A stretch of 64,000 bases of DNA from Hanstruepera marina (GTDB lineage: Bacteria > Bacteroidota > Bacteroidia > Flavobacteriales > Flavobacteriaceae), in NCBI RefSeq assembly GCF_019880635.1, contig NZ_JAINVX010000006.1, positions 1 to 64,000 on the forward strand, read 5' to 3'. Both the position numbers and the translations under genes were made by a program. Shown here piece after piece: positions 51,490 to 60,733 of the stretch (position 1 is its first letter; the number at the start of each line of letters is the position of its first letter). The notes under the pieces were generated by a model. It was not told the DNA's origin. It made no database searches and saw nothing but the letters and a program-made list of their open reading frames with translations.

Positions 51490-51957
51490 TTATTTCCAGA
51501 ACACATCGTCTTCCTTGTCTATAAATTTTTCATCGTTATGAAGCGCTTCAATAGTTTCAAATTGTTTTTCAGTAGCTACGTTTTGAATTTTAGGAAAAAG
51601 TACACGTTCTTCAAAACGGATGTGTTTTTCCAATAATAATTCAATTGTCGAAAGCGTTTGGGTATTTTTATCAGATTCAGTAAAAAGCATTTGTAGTTCC
51701 CGATGTTGTTCAATTGCTTCAATAACAAGTTTGTTGTCACTATTAAGTATTGTAAAAATATATTCTTCCTCTATCTTAAAATGAGGAATTAAATGTGTTT
51801 TGTAGAACCAATTGGCGTAAGCCCAAATGCGTTCTGGAGTTATCTTTTTACTAAAACCTGTTCTAATTTTCCAGCACAACAAGAGTCCATGGTGATGCTC
51901 CTTGCTTAACGGCTGTAAGGCTGTATGGCGTTTTAAAGGTTTATTTGGAGATTTCAT
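51490..51957 (-). CDS. Hemerythrin HHE-domain protein
   Basis: The 155-residue soluble protein has conserved metal-binding His/Glu positions: LSKEHHHGLLL, HLIPHFKIEEEYIF, EQHRELQML and LEKHIRFEERVLFP. Such proteins bind a di-iron site and may sense or store O2 or NO. It overlaps the end of the upstream membrane protein gene by 17 bp and lies with the ric/Rrf2 NO-stress genes. Confidence 0.9.
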   Translation of the reverse strand: MKSPNKPLKRHTALQPLSKEHHHGLLLCWKIRTGFSKKITPERIWAYANWFYKTHLIPHFKIEEEYIFTILNSDNKLVIEAIEQHRELQMLFTESDKNTQTLSTIELLLEKHIRFEERVLFPKIQNVATEKQFETIEALHNDEKFIDKEDDVFWK

Positions 51958-53137
51958 ACGTTTCTTTACTTAAAGTAATGGTAAAAACTGTAATGCCTAT
52001 TGGCAATAATATACTGAATAGAAATAACATTAAATAATATTGGTCAATTATACCTTTTCCTTCATAAAAATAATACCCTTGAAGTGCTATTAACAATTCT
52101 GTTAGTAAAAAACCACATATAAAAGTGTAAACTCCTAAAATTAACAATTTGGAAGCCTTTAACTTGAAGTTTTGAAAAATAAAAGCAAATAGAAAACCAG
52201 ATATAACGCCTAACATGTTTAAATGAATAAACCCAATTACAAAATTTCGATTTTCGTAAACTATTTGTGCAAATTCAGGAAAAAGGGATGTGAGTTGAAA
52301 CATGTTTTTTAATACCAAGCACAAAACAGCAAATACCAAAAAGTTTCTAACTAGGTTGCTTTGTTTTTTTAAAAAGCGGACTAATTTCTGTTTAATAAGT
52401 TTAAAGAACAGAACTAGTGATATAATTTGTAAGATTACACCAACACTATTTATCCACAATAAACTGTTGTGAGGAGCAAACCATTGAATGGGCAAGGCTA
52501 ACGTTAAAATGGTTGAAGAAATTAATGTATAAAAAAAGTATTTAAATAATTGAGAATATTCAATATTCAATAGAAAAAAGAGAATGGTTATAACACCAAT
52601 TAAAAACCAACCATTAAATTGAAAATGTAAAAAGAACTGAATGGCAATTTGGTAAAATGCACTGGTTTGACCAAGCGTAGCAACGGCCGGACCTAAACAC
52701 CAAACACCTAAAGTAGAAACAAGCATAAATAGGAGAGAAGCTCTAACCAAAAGTTTTGTTACTCTAGAATCCGTTTTAAGATGTTTCCAGATTACAAAAA
52801 CAAAATAATAACTGCACATTATATGAAGTGTCGAAAAGCTGATGGATATTGCTGCATAACCTTGAAAGGGGAAGCTTATCATCATTCCAATTACAGCAAT
52901 CTCTGTAACCCAAAACAGTCGGTTGTAAATGGTTTTTTTATCTGGAATAAGATAATGTACATAATAGGTGTAAAGCATTAAATAAACCCAACCTAACATA
53001 GCTACATGGGAATGTGCGTGCGTTAAAAAACGATAGTTAAAGGGTACATCGTTAACGAAAGAATATCTTAATAACAAACCCATTAGGGCAGCAATCAAGA
53101 AATTAATTAAACAAACAAGAATAAGTTTTTTGTGCAT
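51941..53137 (-). CDS. Polytopic membrane protein with oxidase-like histidines
   Basis: The product has about 398 residues and around 12 membrane helices. Histidine-bearing helices (FLTHAHSHVAMLGWVYLM, FFLHFQFNGWFLIG, VIGFIHLNMLGVISGFL) resemble heme-copper oxidase subunit I, but the complete ligand set of a working oxidase is not seen. The ATG at 53137 is chosen because the longer frame reads through a terminator-like palindrome. Operon overlap with the hemerythrin and closeness to ric suggest an NO-related role. Function unknown. Confidence 0.75.
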   Translation of the reverse strand: MHKKLILVCLINFLIAALMGLLLRYSFVNDVPFNYRFLTHAHSHVAMLGWVYLMLYTYYVHYLIPDKKTIYNRLFWVTEIAVIGMMISFPFQGYAAISISFSTLHIMCSYYFVFVIWKHLKTDSRVTKLLVRASLLFMLVSTLGVWCLGPAVATLGQTSAFYQIAIQFFLHFQFNGWFLIGVITILFFLLNIEYSQLFKYFFYTLISSTILTLALPIQWFAPHNSLLWINSVGVILQIISLVLFFKLIKQKLVRFLKKQSNLVRNFLVFAVLCLVLKNMFQLTSLFPEFAQIVYENRNFVIGFIHLNMLGVISGFLFAFIFQNFKLKASKLLILGVYTFICGFLLTELLIALQGYYFYEGKGIIDQYYLMLFLFSILLPIGITVFTITLSKETYEISK

Positions 53138-53171
53138 TAATAAATTAAAAAGATGAAAATACACATTTAAA

Positions 53172-53212
53172 AAAATTCCAGAAAGCCTTTGAGGACAACT
53201 TTCTGGAATTTT
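53172..53212 (-). terminator. Terminator-like palindrome, copy B of a duplicated 41-bp element
   Basis: This is base-for-base the same 41 bp as 41584-41624, again followed by ACCAAAC. Here it follows the minus-strand ric gene, so it faces the opposite way relative to transcription. Confidence 0.85.
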
Positions 53213-53237
53213 AACCAAACAAATAATTATTACATTA

Positions 53238-53969
53238 TTAACCAAACAACTGTTCTAACTTTATGGCTTTAGGAAACAGTATATTATTTTCTAAATGAAT
53301 ATGTAAATGCAAATCTTTTTCAAACTCGTCAAGCATGGCAAATGTTACACGATAGGTATTGCAAGCATCACTCGGGGGATTGTAATTATCGGTTAATTCA
53401 GCAATTTGTCTAAAACGTTCCCCTTCGTTGTCATGTTCATGCTTCATCATAGCAATCGGATTATCGACCGTACCAAAATGAGGAGTTTCAATAACACTAT
53501 TCTTTAGTTGAGCTTGAACCATTTTTTTAATAAAAGGAAATAAAATAAGTTCTTCTTTTTTCATGTGGGCTGCCAATTCTCCTGCCGATGCAGTAAATAA
53601 TTCGTTAATTTTAAGCAGTTCGGGATGTCTCTCGCCATGTACTCTACACAGTTTATCTAAAAACTGTTTTAATACAGGAATTTTTTCTTCAACGTAACGG
53701 TGATGTTTTTTTTCAATGTAATCTATCAATAAATCTAAAGGCCACGATTTGTAATCAATAGCTTGGTCACCTTTATTATTTAAAACACTATTAAGCTCAT
53801 CTAATAATTGGTTACTGTTTATACCTTTTTTTTGGCAAGCTTCTTCTATGGTTCTACCACCATTACAGCAAAAATCTATTTTATATTTTGAAAATACAGC
53901 TGCAGTTCTGTAATCTTCAGCTACATATTCGCCTATTTGTTTTTGAATGTTTTTTTCTAATGTTTCCAT
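53238..53969 (-). CDS. ric: Iron-sulfur cluster repair di-iron protein
   Basis: The 243-residue protein is full length for the Ric/YtfE/ScdA family. An N-terminal ScdA_N domain has the CCNGG motif (KIDFCCNGGRTIEEAC). A hemerythrin-like domain follows with HHRYVEEKIP, HGERHPEL, HMKKEELILFPFI, HEHDNEGE and HLHIHLENNILFP. It repairs nitrosative damage to iron-sulfur clusters. The GGATA palindrome just upstream and the adjacent Rrf2 gene indicate NO control. Confidence 0.95.
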   Translation of the reverse strand: METLEKNIQKQIGEYVAEDYRTAAVFSKYKIDFCCNGGRTIEEACQKKGINSNQLLDELNSVLNNKGDQAIDYKSWPLDLLIDYIEKKHHRYVEEKIPVLKQFLDKLCRVHGERHPELLKINELFTASAGELAAHMKKEELILFPFIKKMVQAQLKNSVIETPHFGTVDNPIAMMKHEHDNEGERFRQIAELTDNYNPPSDACNTYRVTFAMLDEFEKDLHLHIHLENNILFPKAIKLEQLFG

Positions 53970-53984
53970 ATTGTTTTTTATTTC

Positions 53985-53998
53985 GGATAAATATATCC
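53985..53998 (-). promoter_or_regulatory. Candidate NO-responsive operator before ric
   Basis: GGATAAATATATCC has arms GGATA/TATCC with a four-base spacer. It lies 16 bp before the ric start codon and between ric and the Rrf2 gene. The same format occurs at 30502-30515. Confidence 0.65.
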
Positions 53999-54018
53999 TA
54001 TTTAATATTAAATTTTTT

Positions 54019-54453
54019 TTAAACTTTTAAAAATGATGCGCCAGATTTTATGTTGATTGCTAGCTCTTCCAATGTTGTACTTTCAAGCATGTTTTGTAAA
54101 TCAGTCCGAACACTTTTAAATTTGTCGTGAACAGGACAAGGATGGTTTTCATCACATATTTCTAAACCTAAGCCACAACCTCTATAAATTTTATCTCCAT
54201 CAATAGCATTTACTATTTGAGCCAGTTTAATCTTTGATATATCGTTTTTTTCAATTTCAAAACCACCATAAGCACCTTTAACAGAGTTAATAACATTATG
54301 CTTAACAAGTGCCTGTAAAATTTTCGCAGTAAAGGCTTGTGGTGAGTTAATCTCTTCTGCTATTTGCTTGGGTGTAACGCGCTTTCCTTCAGAAGAGCTT
54401 ATAGCTATAAAAATAGATGCTTTAATACCGTATTCGCAAGCTTTTGAAAACAT
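54019..54453 (-). CDS. Rrf2-family regulator, NsrR-like
   Basis: The 144-residue protein has an N-terminal winged helix (VTPKQIAEEINSPQAFTAKI) and three cysteines, Cys93, Cys100 and Cys106, spaced as in iron-sulfur Rrf2 proteins such as NsrR and IscR. The neighbouring ric gene and the denitrification genes favour a nitric-oxide sensor. A -7 element CAAATTTA (minus-strand TAAATTTG) and a degenerate GGATA-type palindrome lie upstream. Confidence 0.88.
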   Translation of the reverse strand: MFSKACEYGIKASIFIAISSSEGKRVTPKQIAEEINSPQAFTAKILQALVKHNVINSVKGAYGGFEIEKNDISKIKLAQIVNAIDGDKIYRGCGLGLEICDENHPCPVHDKFKSVRTDLQNMLESTTLEELAINIKSGASFLKV

Positions 54454-54470
54454 ACTTTAGTTATATAATA

Positions 54471-54509
54471 CAAATTTAAACCAAAAAAACAAATCGGACA
54501 AAATTATCT
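54471..54509 (-). promoter_or_regulatory. Promoter of the Rrf2 gene with degenerate operator
   Basis: The minus-strand -7 element TAAATTTG (54471-54478) is perfect. GGACAAAATTATCT (54496-54509), two changes from GGATA-N4-TATCC, lies at the -33 region, which would suit autorepression. Confidence 0.5.
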
Positions 54510-54521
54510 TAAATAAAATGT

Positions 54522-55223
54522 TTAATGACACTCTATAAGCCCATTAGCGGTTTCAACAATTGGAGCAGGAGAGAGGTAAGGTATACCCAATCCTAATCCT
54601 CTAACAATAAACAACAATCCAATAACGATTACGAAAATAGGTATTGCTTTTTGAATACGATGTTTGATGGTCGCATTTAAAAATTTCCCCAAATAAATGG
54701 CAGCAGTCATTAATGGTATGGTTCCCAAACCAAAAAGCACCATATACAAAGCGCCATGTGAAGCATTTTGCATAGCAAGGGAGGCAAATACAGCCATGTA
54801 AACCAATCCGCAAGGTAGAAAACCATTTAAAAAGCCAATGGTTAAAAAGGTATCTGCTGATTTTCTTTTTAATGCTTTTCCTAATCCAGACTTTACTTTG
54901 GAAATAAGCTTATAGATAGGTTTTGAAAAGTTGTATTTATTAAATACATGAGCAGGGATAATTACGACAATAATCATTAGGATACCTATAAAAATGGATA
55001 GTTGTTGTTGGATACCAAACAAATAAAGACTTTTACCAACTAAACCAAAAACAAGCCCGATTAGAGCATAAGCAAATAAGCGTCCAATATGATAGGCTAA
55101 AATTTGTGCTGTTTTTTTAAATGAATTACTTCGGTCTACAGGTAACATAAAGGCAATGGGGCCGCACATGCCAACACAGTGAAAGCTGCCCAATAAACCG
55201 AATATGATAGCGGACCAAAGCAT
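54522..55223 (-). CDS. TauE/SafE-like membrane protein of the cbb3 cluster
   Basis: The 233-residue protein has about six membrane helices and the conserved GSFHCVGMCGPIAFMLP near the N-terminus, whose Cys/Met/His residues recall metal-transport proteins. Members of this group end many cco clusters and are annotated as sulfite-exporter-like; a copper-handling role in oxidase assembly is likelier. The gene directly follows ccoH with no gap. Confidence 0.85.
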   Translation of the reverse strand: MLWSAIIFGLLGSFHCVGMCGPIAFMLPVDRSNSFKKTAQILAYHIGRLFAYALIGLVFGLVGKSLYLFGIQQQLSIFIGILMIIVVIIPAHVFNKYNFSKPIYKLISKVKSGLGKALKRKSADTFLTIGFLNGFLPCGLVYMAVFASLAMQNASHGALYMVLFGLGTIPLMTAAIYLGKFLNATIKHRIQKAIPIFVIVIGLLFIVRGLGLGIPYLSPAPIVETANGLIECH

Positions 55224-55670
55224 TTAATACACAATTTCTTTTTTGTAGAGATATGATTTTCCGTTATATTGCCAATCAACTTTAATGTTCCAACGACCAT
55301 CCAATAAACGCTTGTCAGGTATGAGCAAATTGTGGCTTGACAATGAAATGTCCGTTTCAAAGTCAAATTGTTTATTAGATGGTCTGTATAGGAACACTTT
55401 TCCAGTTATGCTATTAACCTCTAGGGATTCCGGAAATACTATAATTATACCGTCTTCAGTTTTTTTCCAATTAATATTTTCTGCTAAAGCTCTAGCATTT
55501 TTTTCTTTATCAATATCATTTTGGAATTCCAGCTCTTGTTTGTAGTAGTCCTCTGTCACCAAATCATGGTCCAAAGCTTTATCTGTGTTCATGCTAATAA
55601 CAAAATACATGATAAAAGATATAAACCCTACAAATGCAATTACTATTCCTGTTCCCCAATTTAGTTTCAT
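55224..55670 (-). CDS. ccoH: FixH/CcoH-like assembly protein
   Basis: The 148-residue protein has one N-terminal membrane helix and a FixH domain (FQNDIDKEKNARALAENINW, later RLLDGRWNIKVDWQYNGKSY). It helps stabilise the cbb3 oxidase. It follows ccoG by six bases. Confidence 0.9.
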   Translation of the reverse strand: MKLNWGTGIVIAFVGFISFIMYFVISMNTDKALDHDLVTEDYYKQELEFQNDIDKEKNARALAENINWKKTEDGIIIVFPESLEVNSITGKVFLYRPSNKQFDFETDISLSSHNLLIPDKRLLDGRWNIKVDWQYNGKSYLYKKEIVY

Positions 55671-55676
55671 AGTTTC

Positions 55677-57101
55677 TTAATTATAGCTTCTTGGACCTAA
55701 AAAGTTTACTGTTGTGGTTTCTATTAATTCGTCGCCACTATAAACTTCAATCATAAGTTTGTTTTTATCTCCTGTTAGTTCTTTTTTATCTATTTCAATA
55801 AATAATGTGCCTTCAGATAAACCTTCTTTAGGAATTACAATATTGTTGGTATTGGATACAACTTTTATTTCACCGTTAAATTTGCGTAATTTAAAGTGAA
55901 CACTGTCAATTTCATGAACCGTTTTATTTACCAATTTATATGTAAATACATTACTTATAATGTCACCTTCTTTGTGTTCATAAAGTTGACCAGGTAAGCG
56001 CAATACACGAGCTTCAACATCATTTCTAATAAGCAACATGCCAATTAAAACACCAATTAATATAACTAGAACAGCTATGTAGCCTTTCATTCTGGCAGTT
56101 AGCTTAAACGTTTCTTTTGTTTTTATTTCGTGCTCGCTGGCGTAACGTATTAAGCCCTTAGGAAGATTGATGCTTTCCATTATATGATCGCATTCGTCAA
56201 TACAAGCCGTACAGTTTACACATTCTAATTGTGTACCATTTCTAATATCTATTCCAGTAGGGCATACATGAACACATTGTAAGCAATCAATACAATCACC
56301 ATGTCCTAAAGCCTCACGATCTTCATTTTTTCTAAATTTTTTACGACCATTTTCACCTTCACCGCGTTTATAATCGTAGGCTACTACAATTGATTTTGTG
56401 TCTAATAGCACACCTTGTAAGCGCCCGTAAGGACAAGCAATTATGCAAACCTGCTCTCTAAACCAGGCGAAAACAAAATAGAAAACAGCAGTAAAAATTA
56501 TTAATGGAAATAAAGTTCCCAAATGCTCTGTAGGACCATCAGTTATATATTTAAGAAGCTTATCACTACCAATTAAATAAGCTAAAAAGATATTGGCTAT
56601 TAAAAATGAAATGACTAAAAAGATAAACCACTTTAACAAGCGTTTTCTGATTTTTTCAGCATCCCACTTTTGTCTATCTAATTTGCGCTGTTTGTTTCTA
56701 TCACCATCAATCCAATATTCAATGCGTCTAAAAACCATTTCCATAAAAATGGTTTGTGGGCAAATCCAACCGCAGAATATTCTACCAAATCCAACAGTAA
56801 AAAGCGTAATAAATACCACGCCAATTATCATGGAGATAACAAATAGATGAAAATCTTGCGGCCAGAATGGAAATCCAAAAATATTAAATCGACGTTCCAA
56901 TACATTGAACATCAAGAATTGGTTGCCATTAATTTTTATAAAAGGCGCAGCAAACAAAAAAGCCAATAGTATGTAACTGACTATTTTTCGTTTGTCATAA
57001 TACTTGCCACTAGGTTTTTTAGGATAAACCCACGCGCGTTTTCCTTCTTCGTCAATGGTACCTATCGAATCTCTAAACGACTCGTTTTCTGGAGCTTCCA
57101 C
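55677..57101 (-). CDS. ccoG: Cytochrome oxidase accessory protein CcoG
   Basis: The 474-residue protein has five membrane helices, a conserved CGWICPQT segment, two 4Fe-4S motifs (CIDCLQCVHVCPTGID and CVNCTACIDECDHIM) and a C-terminal Ig-like domain. It is linked to copper reduction in cbb3 assembly. The start is GTG; no ATG lies near the conserved N-terminus. Confidence 0.94.
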   Translation of the reverse strand: MEAPENESFRDSIGTIDEEGKRAWVYPKKPSGKYYDKRKIVSYILLAFLFAAPFIKINGNQFLMFNVLERRFNIFGFPFWPQDFHLFVISMIIGVVFITLFTVGFGRIFCGWICPQTIFMEMVFRRIEYWIDGDRNKQRKLDRQKWDAEKIRKRLLKWFIFLVISFLIANIFLAYLIGSDKLLKYITDGPTEHLGTLFPLIIFTAVFYFVFAWFREQVCIIACPYGRLQGVLLDTKSIVVAYDYKRGEGENGRKKFRKNEDREALGHGDCIDCLQCVHVCPTGIDIRNGTQLECVNCTACIDECDHIMESINLPKGLIRYASEHEIKTKETFKLTARMKGYIAVLVILIGVLIGMLLIRNDVEARVLRLPGQLYEHKEGDIISNVFTYKLVNKTVHEIDSVHFKLRKFNGEIKVVSNTNNIVIPKEGLSEGTLFIEIDKKELTGDKNKLMIEVYSGDELIETTTVNFLGPRSYN

Positions 57102-57124
57102 GGCTTTATTTTTTCTAAATTATA

Positions 57125-58075
57125 CTAATTTTCTATGGTTATAATAGAATCTGTTTTTACTTCCATAGCTTCAGTTGGAATGTCTTCAGCAGGTGCATTT
57201 TCATCTACCCATATCTCACCTTCTGCATCTTTAGGTTTAGCCGGTGTTGTACCTTGGAATTGCAATACATAACTTGCTACCTGCGCAATTTCAGACGGTT
57301 TTAAACTTTGTTTCCAGGCAATCATACCCTTACCATTTCTACCACCTTCAGATACGGTTTGGAAGACATTTTTAATACCACCACCTAAAATCCAATGCTC
57401 ATCAGTAAGGTTGGGTCCAATACCACCACCACCATCAGCCATGTGACAGGCCACACAATTTTCTTCAAAAATGGCTTGACCAGCTTTTAAATCGGCAGCA
57501 TCAGTTAAAACAGTTACAGTATTAATATCTACTAAATCTTTGGCAGTTTTTTTATATTCTTCTATTTCAATTTTGGCTTGAGCATATTCTGCTTCAAGCT
57601 CCTGATATTGGTTTTCTCCATTAAAAATGTGGAAACGTACTAAATAAACGGCCGCAAAAATAATAGTTGCATAAAACCCATATAACCACCACGGTGGAAG
57701 GTTGTTGTCAAGCTCTCTAATACCATCGTAATTATGGTCTAATATGATTTCGTGCTCTTCTTCAACAGGTTTTTGACCTAAAAGCTTTTTATAGGTTTCC
57801 TGAATCCAAACAATAAATTTGGGTGTTTCGGATCGTTGAGCATCATAACGCGCTTTGGCTTCAGCATCTAAACTTTGATATAATATGTTGTCCATTGAGC
57901 TTACAATGGCTTCTATTGCAACGAGTATTATTAAAACCAAGACTAGAAAAAGCAAGATTACTGGCTGTTCCATGAATGCAGGTTGATCTCCTGATTCAAT
58001 AAAATATTCTACGAGTCCGAATATTATAAAAAATACTAACGGGACTCTTATCCATGAAGGAATTAATTGTCTCAT
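57125..58075 (-). CDS. ccoP: cbb3 oxidase cytochrome c subunit CcoP
   Basis: The 316-residue protein has membrane helices near 10-55 and 128-148 and one cytochrome c domain (about 200-285) with CVACHMADGGGGIGPNL and the axial Met in GKGMIAWKQ. Most proteobacterial CcoP have two hemes; this one-heme form is usual in Bacteroidota. It overlaps ccoQ by 4 bp. Confidence 0.94.
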   Translation of the reverse strand: MRQLIPSWIRVPLVFFIIFGLVEYFIESGDQPAFMEQPVILLFLVLVLIILVAIEAIVSSMDNILYQSLDAEAKARYDAQRSETPKFIVWIQETYKKLLGQKPVEEEHEIILDHNYDGIRELDNNLPPWWLYGFYATIIFAAVYLVRFHIFNGENQYQELEAEYAQAKIEIEEYKKTAKDLVDINTVTVLTDAADLKAGQAIFEENCVACHMADGGGGIGPNLTDEHWILGGGIKNVFQTVSEGGRNGKGMIAWKQSLKPSEIAQVASYVLQFQGTTPAKPKDAEGEIWVDENAPAEDIPTEAMEVKTDSIITIEN

Positions 58076-58263
58076 AGTTCTGTCTGGTTTTGGTTATCGT
58101 TATCTAAAGGTATGTTACTTACGGTTTTGATATAGTCCTTTTTAGCTGTTAAAACCCACCAAAATAAGACTACAAAAAATATGAAAAAGATAAGCAGCGA
58201 GATTATAGGATATATTTCTATTCCTGCAATGCTATCCATGTGATTTTTTACAAATTTTAGCAT
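58072..58263 (-). CDS. ccoQ: CcoQ-like small membrane subunit
   Basis: The 63-residue protein has a single membrane helix (about 17-39, IISLLIFFIFFVVLFWW). It lies between ccoNO and ccoP, the usual ccoQ place, with a 4-bp overlap with ccoP. Confidence 0.85.
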   Translation of the reverse strand: MLKFVKNHMDSIAGIEIYPIISLLIFFIFFVVLFWWVLTAKKDYIKTVSNIPLDNDNQNQTEL

Positions 58264-58267
58264 AATT

Positions 58268-60454
58268 CTAGTTTTGTGTGGTTGTTTCTAAATCGTTAAC
58301 TTTTATATCTGTCCCTAATCGCTGTAGGTAAGCAATAAGCGCTACAATTTCTCGATTACGCATTTCAATAAAATCTTCACCACCTGCTTGTTTGTCTGCT
58401 TCATAGGTTTCAGCAAAGTCAGGATCGGAATATAGATTCTTTTCAATTTGTGTCCCTTGTTCCAACATGTGTTGTTGTGCGTTGGCAATATCATCCTCTG
58501 TATATGGAACACCTAATGTTACCATAACTTCCATTTTAGCTTCAGTTTGTGACTTATCCAATTCATTTCTAATAAGCCATTGGTAAGCAGGCATTATAGA
58601 ACCAGAAGATGTACTTTGTGGGTCATACATATGGTTAAGATGCCAGTTATCTGAATATTTCCCACCTACACGGTGTAAATCGGGCCCAGTACGTTTACTG
58701 CCCCAAAGGAATGGATGGTCATAAACAAATTCTCCAGCTTTCGAATATTCGCCATAGCGTTCAACTTCACTTCTAAACGGACGTATCATTTGCGAGTGAC
58801 ATCCCACACATCCTTCTCGAATATAAATATCACGTCCTTCTAACTCCAAAGGCGTGTAAGGTTGCACACTACTGATTGTTGGTATATTGGATTTTACCAT
58901 AATAGTTGGAATAATCTGTACAATACCACCAATTAATATAGCAACAGTAGCGTAAATAGTTAATTTTATTGGTTTACGTTCCAGCCAAGTGTGCCAACCT
59001 TCTCCTGCAACACGACCTTTAGCTACTCTTTGTAAGGCTGGTGCTTCGGCTAATTCATCTTCTACTTTAGAACCATTTTTAACGGTTAGTACAATATTAT
59101 ATACCAATACTAATAAACCAGTAATATATAATGTTCCACCAATAGCACGCATCCAGTACATAGGGATGATTTCAGAAACAGTTTCCAAAAAGTTACCATA
59201 TACTAAAGTACCATCAGGATTAAATTGCTTCCACATACTAGCTTGAGTAAAACCAGCGACGTACATAGGCAGCGCATAAATTATGATTCCTAGCGTTCCA
59301 ATCCAGAAATGGAAATTGGCCAAACCAACAGAATACAACTTTGTTTTCATTAACCTTGGAATGAGATAGTATATAATACCAAAGGCCATAAAGCCATTCC
59401 AAGCTAATGCGCCTACGTGTACGTGGGCAATGATCCAATCGGTAAAGTGACCGATGGCATTCACATTTTTTAATGAAAGCATAGGCCCTTCAAAAGTGGC
59501 CATACCATATCCAGTAATGGCAACAACCATAAATTTTAAAACAGGATCTGTACGAACTTTATCCCAAGCCCCACGTAAGGTTAACAAACCGTTTATCATA
59601 CCACCCCAAGACGGCATAATCAACATCACCGAAAAAGCAACTCCTAAATTTTGTGCCCATTCTGGTAAAGCCGTATACAATAAGTGGTGAGGCCCAGCCC
59701 ATATATAGATAAATATTAAAGACCAGAAGTGTACAATAGACAATCGATATGAGTAAACAGGCCTATTAGCCGCTTTAGGAACAAAATAATACATAAGTCC
59801 TAAAAATGGTGTCGTTAAGAAAAATGCAACCGCATTGTGCCCATACCACCATTGCACTAGTGCATCTTGGACTCCGGCATAAACCGAATAGCTTTTCATA
59901 GCACTTACAGGCAATTCAAAACTGTTAAAAATATGAAGTACAGCTACAGTTACAAAGGTTGCCAAGTAAAACCATACGGCAACATATAAATGACGTTGTC
60001 TTCTTTTTAAGATAGTCCATATCATATTTACACCAAAAACAACCCAAACCAAAGCAATGGCAATATCTATTGGCCATTCTAACTCGGCATATTCTTTTGA
60101 GGTTGTATAACCTAACGGTAATGAAATAGCTGCAGCAACAATAATTAATTGCCAACCCCAAAAATTTATATTACTTAAAAGGTCGCTGGCCATTCTTGTT
60201 TTTAATAAACGCTGAAGAGAGTAATAAATACCGGCAAACATGGCATTACCAACAAAAGCGAAAATAACAGCATTGGTATGTAAAGGTCTTAAACGACCAA
60301 AACTTAACCACGAAATGCCATCGGTAAGGTTGGGGAATAGAAACATAAATGCGAGTAGCAAACCCACAACCATTCCTACAACACCAAATACAATGGTGGC
60401 ATAGAGGAATTTTTTAACGATTTTGTTATCGTAATAAAACTGTTGTACTTCCAT
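58268..60454 (-). CDS. ccoNO: Fused cbb3 oxidase subunits CcoN and CcoO
   Basis: This 728-residue protein joins CcoN (about 1-480; heme-copper core with LHTNAVIFAF, WWYGHNAVAFFLTTPFLGLM and HVHVGALAWNGF) to CcoO (about 510-720; heme motif CVGCHSQMIRPF and GPDLHRVGGKYS). It is the catalytic part of the high-affinity oxidase. The fusion is usual in Bacteroidota. Confidence 0.96.
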   Translation of the reverse strand: MEVQQFYYDNKIVKKFLYATIVFGVVGMVVGLLLAFMFLFPNLTDGISWLSFGRLRPLHTNAVIFAFVGNAMFAGIYYSLQRLLKTRMASDLLSNINFWGWQLIIVAAAISLPLGYTTSKEYAELEWPIDIAIALVWVVFGVNMIWTILKRRQRHLYVAVWFYLATFVTVAVLHIFNSFELPVSAMKSYSVYAGVQDALVQWWYGHNAVAFFLTTPFLGLMYYFVPKAANRPVYSYRLSIVHFWSLIFIYIWAGPHHLLYTALPEWAQNLGVAFSVMLIMPSWGGMINGLLTLRGAWDKVRTDPVLKFMVVAITGYGMATFEGPMLSLKNVNAIGHFTDWIIAHVHVGALAWNGFMAFGIIYYLIPRLMKTKLYSVGLANFHFWIGTLGIIIYALPMYVAGFTQASMWKQFNPDGTLVYGNFLETVSEIIPMYWMRAIGGTLYITGLLVLVYNIVLTVKNGSKVEDELAEAPALQRVAKGRVAGEGWHTWLERKPIKLTIYATVAILIGGIVQIIPTIMVKSNIPTISSVQPYTPLELEGRDIYIREGCVGCHSQMIRPFRSEVERYGEYSKAGEFVYDHPFLWGSKRTGPDLHRVGGKYSDNWHLNHMYDPQSTSSGSIMPAYQWLIRNELDKSQTEAKMEVMVTLGVPYTEDDIANAQQHMLEQGTQIEKNLYSDPDFAETYEADKQAGGEDFIEMRNREIVALIAYLQRLGTDIKVNDLETTTQN

Positions 60455-60459
60455 AATAA

Positions 60460-60651
60460 TTAATTAGTTTTTTTTGGTTTAATGATGGTTTTTTTAGGTT
60501 GTTCTTTGACAAGTTCATCATCAAATAACATACGTACAGAAGGCGTATAACTATCGTCATACTGCCCATTTTTTACAGCATAAATAAAAGCTATAAAAAA
60601 AATTACAGCAACTATAATGCTGATACTCAATAAAATGTATATAACACTCAT
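60460..60651 (-). CDS. ccoS: cbb3 assembly protein CcoS
   Basis: The 63-residue protein has one N-terminal helix (about 3-25) and the CcoS pattern FIYAVKNGQYDD near the membrane exit. It leads the cco operon six bases before ccoNO and needs the Fnr-type promoter upstream. Confidence 0.92.
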   Translation of the reverse strand: MSVIYILLSISIIVAVIFFIAFIYAVKNGQYDDSYTPSVRMLFDDELVKEQPKKTIIKPKKTN

Positions 60652-60671
60652 ACCTATTTGAAGTTACATGT

Positions 60672-60715
60672 CAAAAATATTGTTAAAAGTTACTTAAAAA
60701 TATGATAAAAATCAT
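60672..60715 (-). promoter_or_regulatory. cco operon promoter with Fnr-type box
   Basis: The box ATGATAAAAATCAT (60702-60715) and the minus-strand -7 element TATTTTTG (plus-strand CAAAAATA at 60672-60679) are again 29.5 bp apart, centre to element. Direction and distance fit ccoS-ccoNO transcription. Confidence 0.8.
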
Positions 60716-60733
60716 GTTTCACATTATTTGTAA

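Noticed and set aside
53137-53245. Longer N-terminus for the gene at 51941
   Set aside because: The extension is translated terminator palindrome and has no membrane-protein character.
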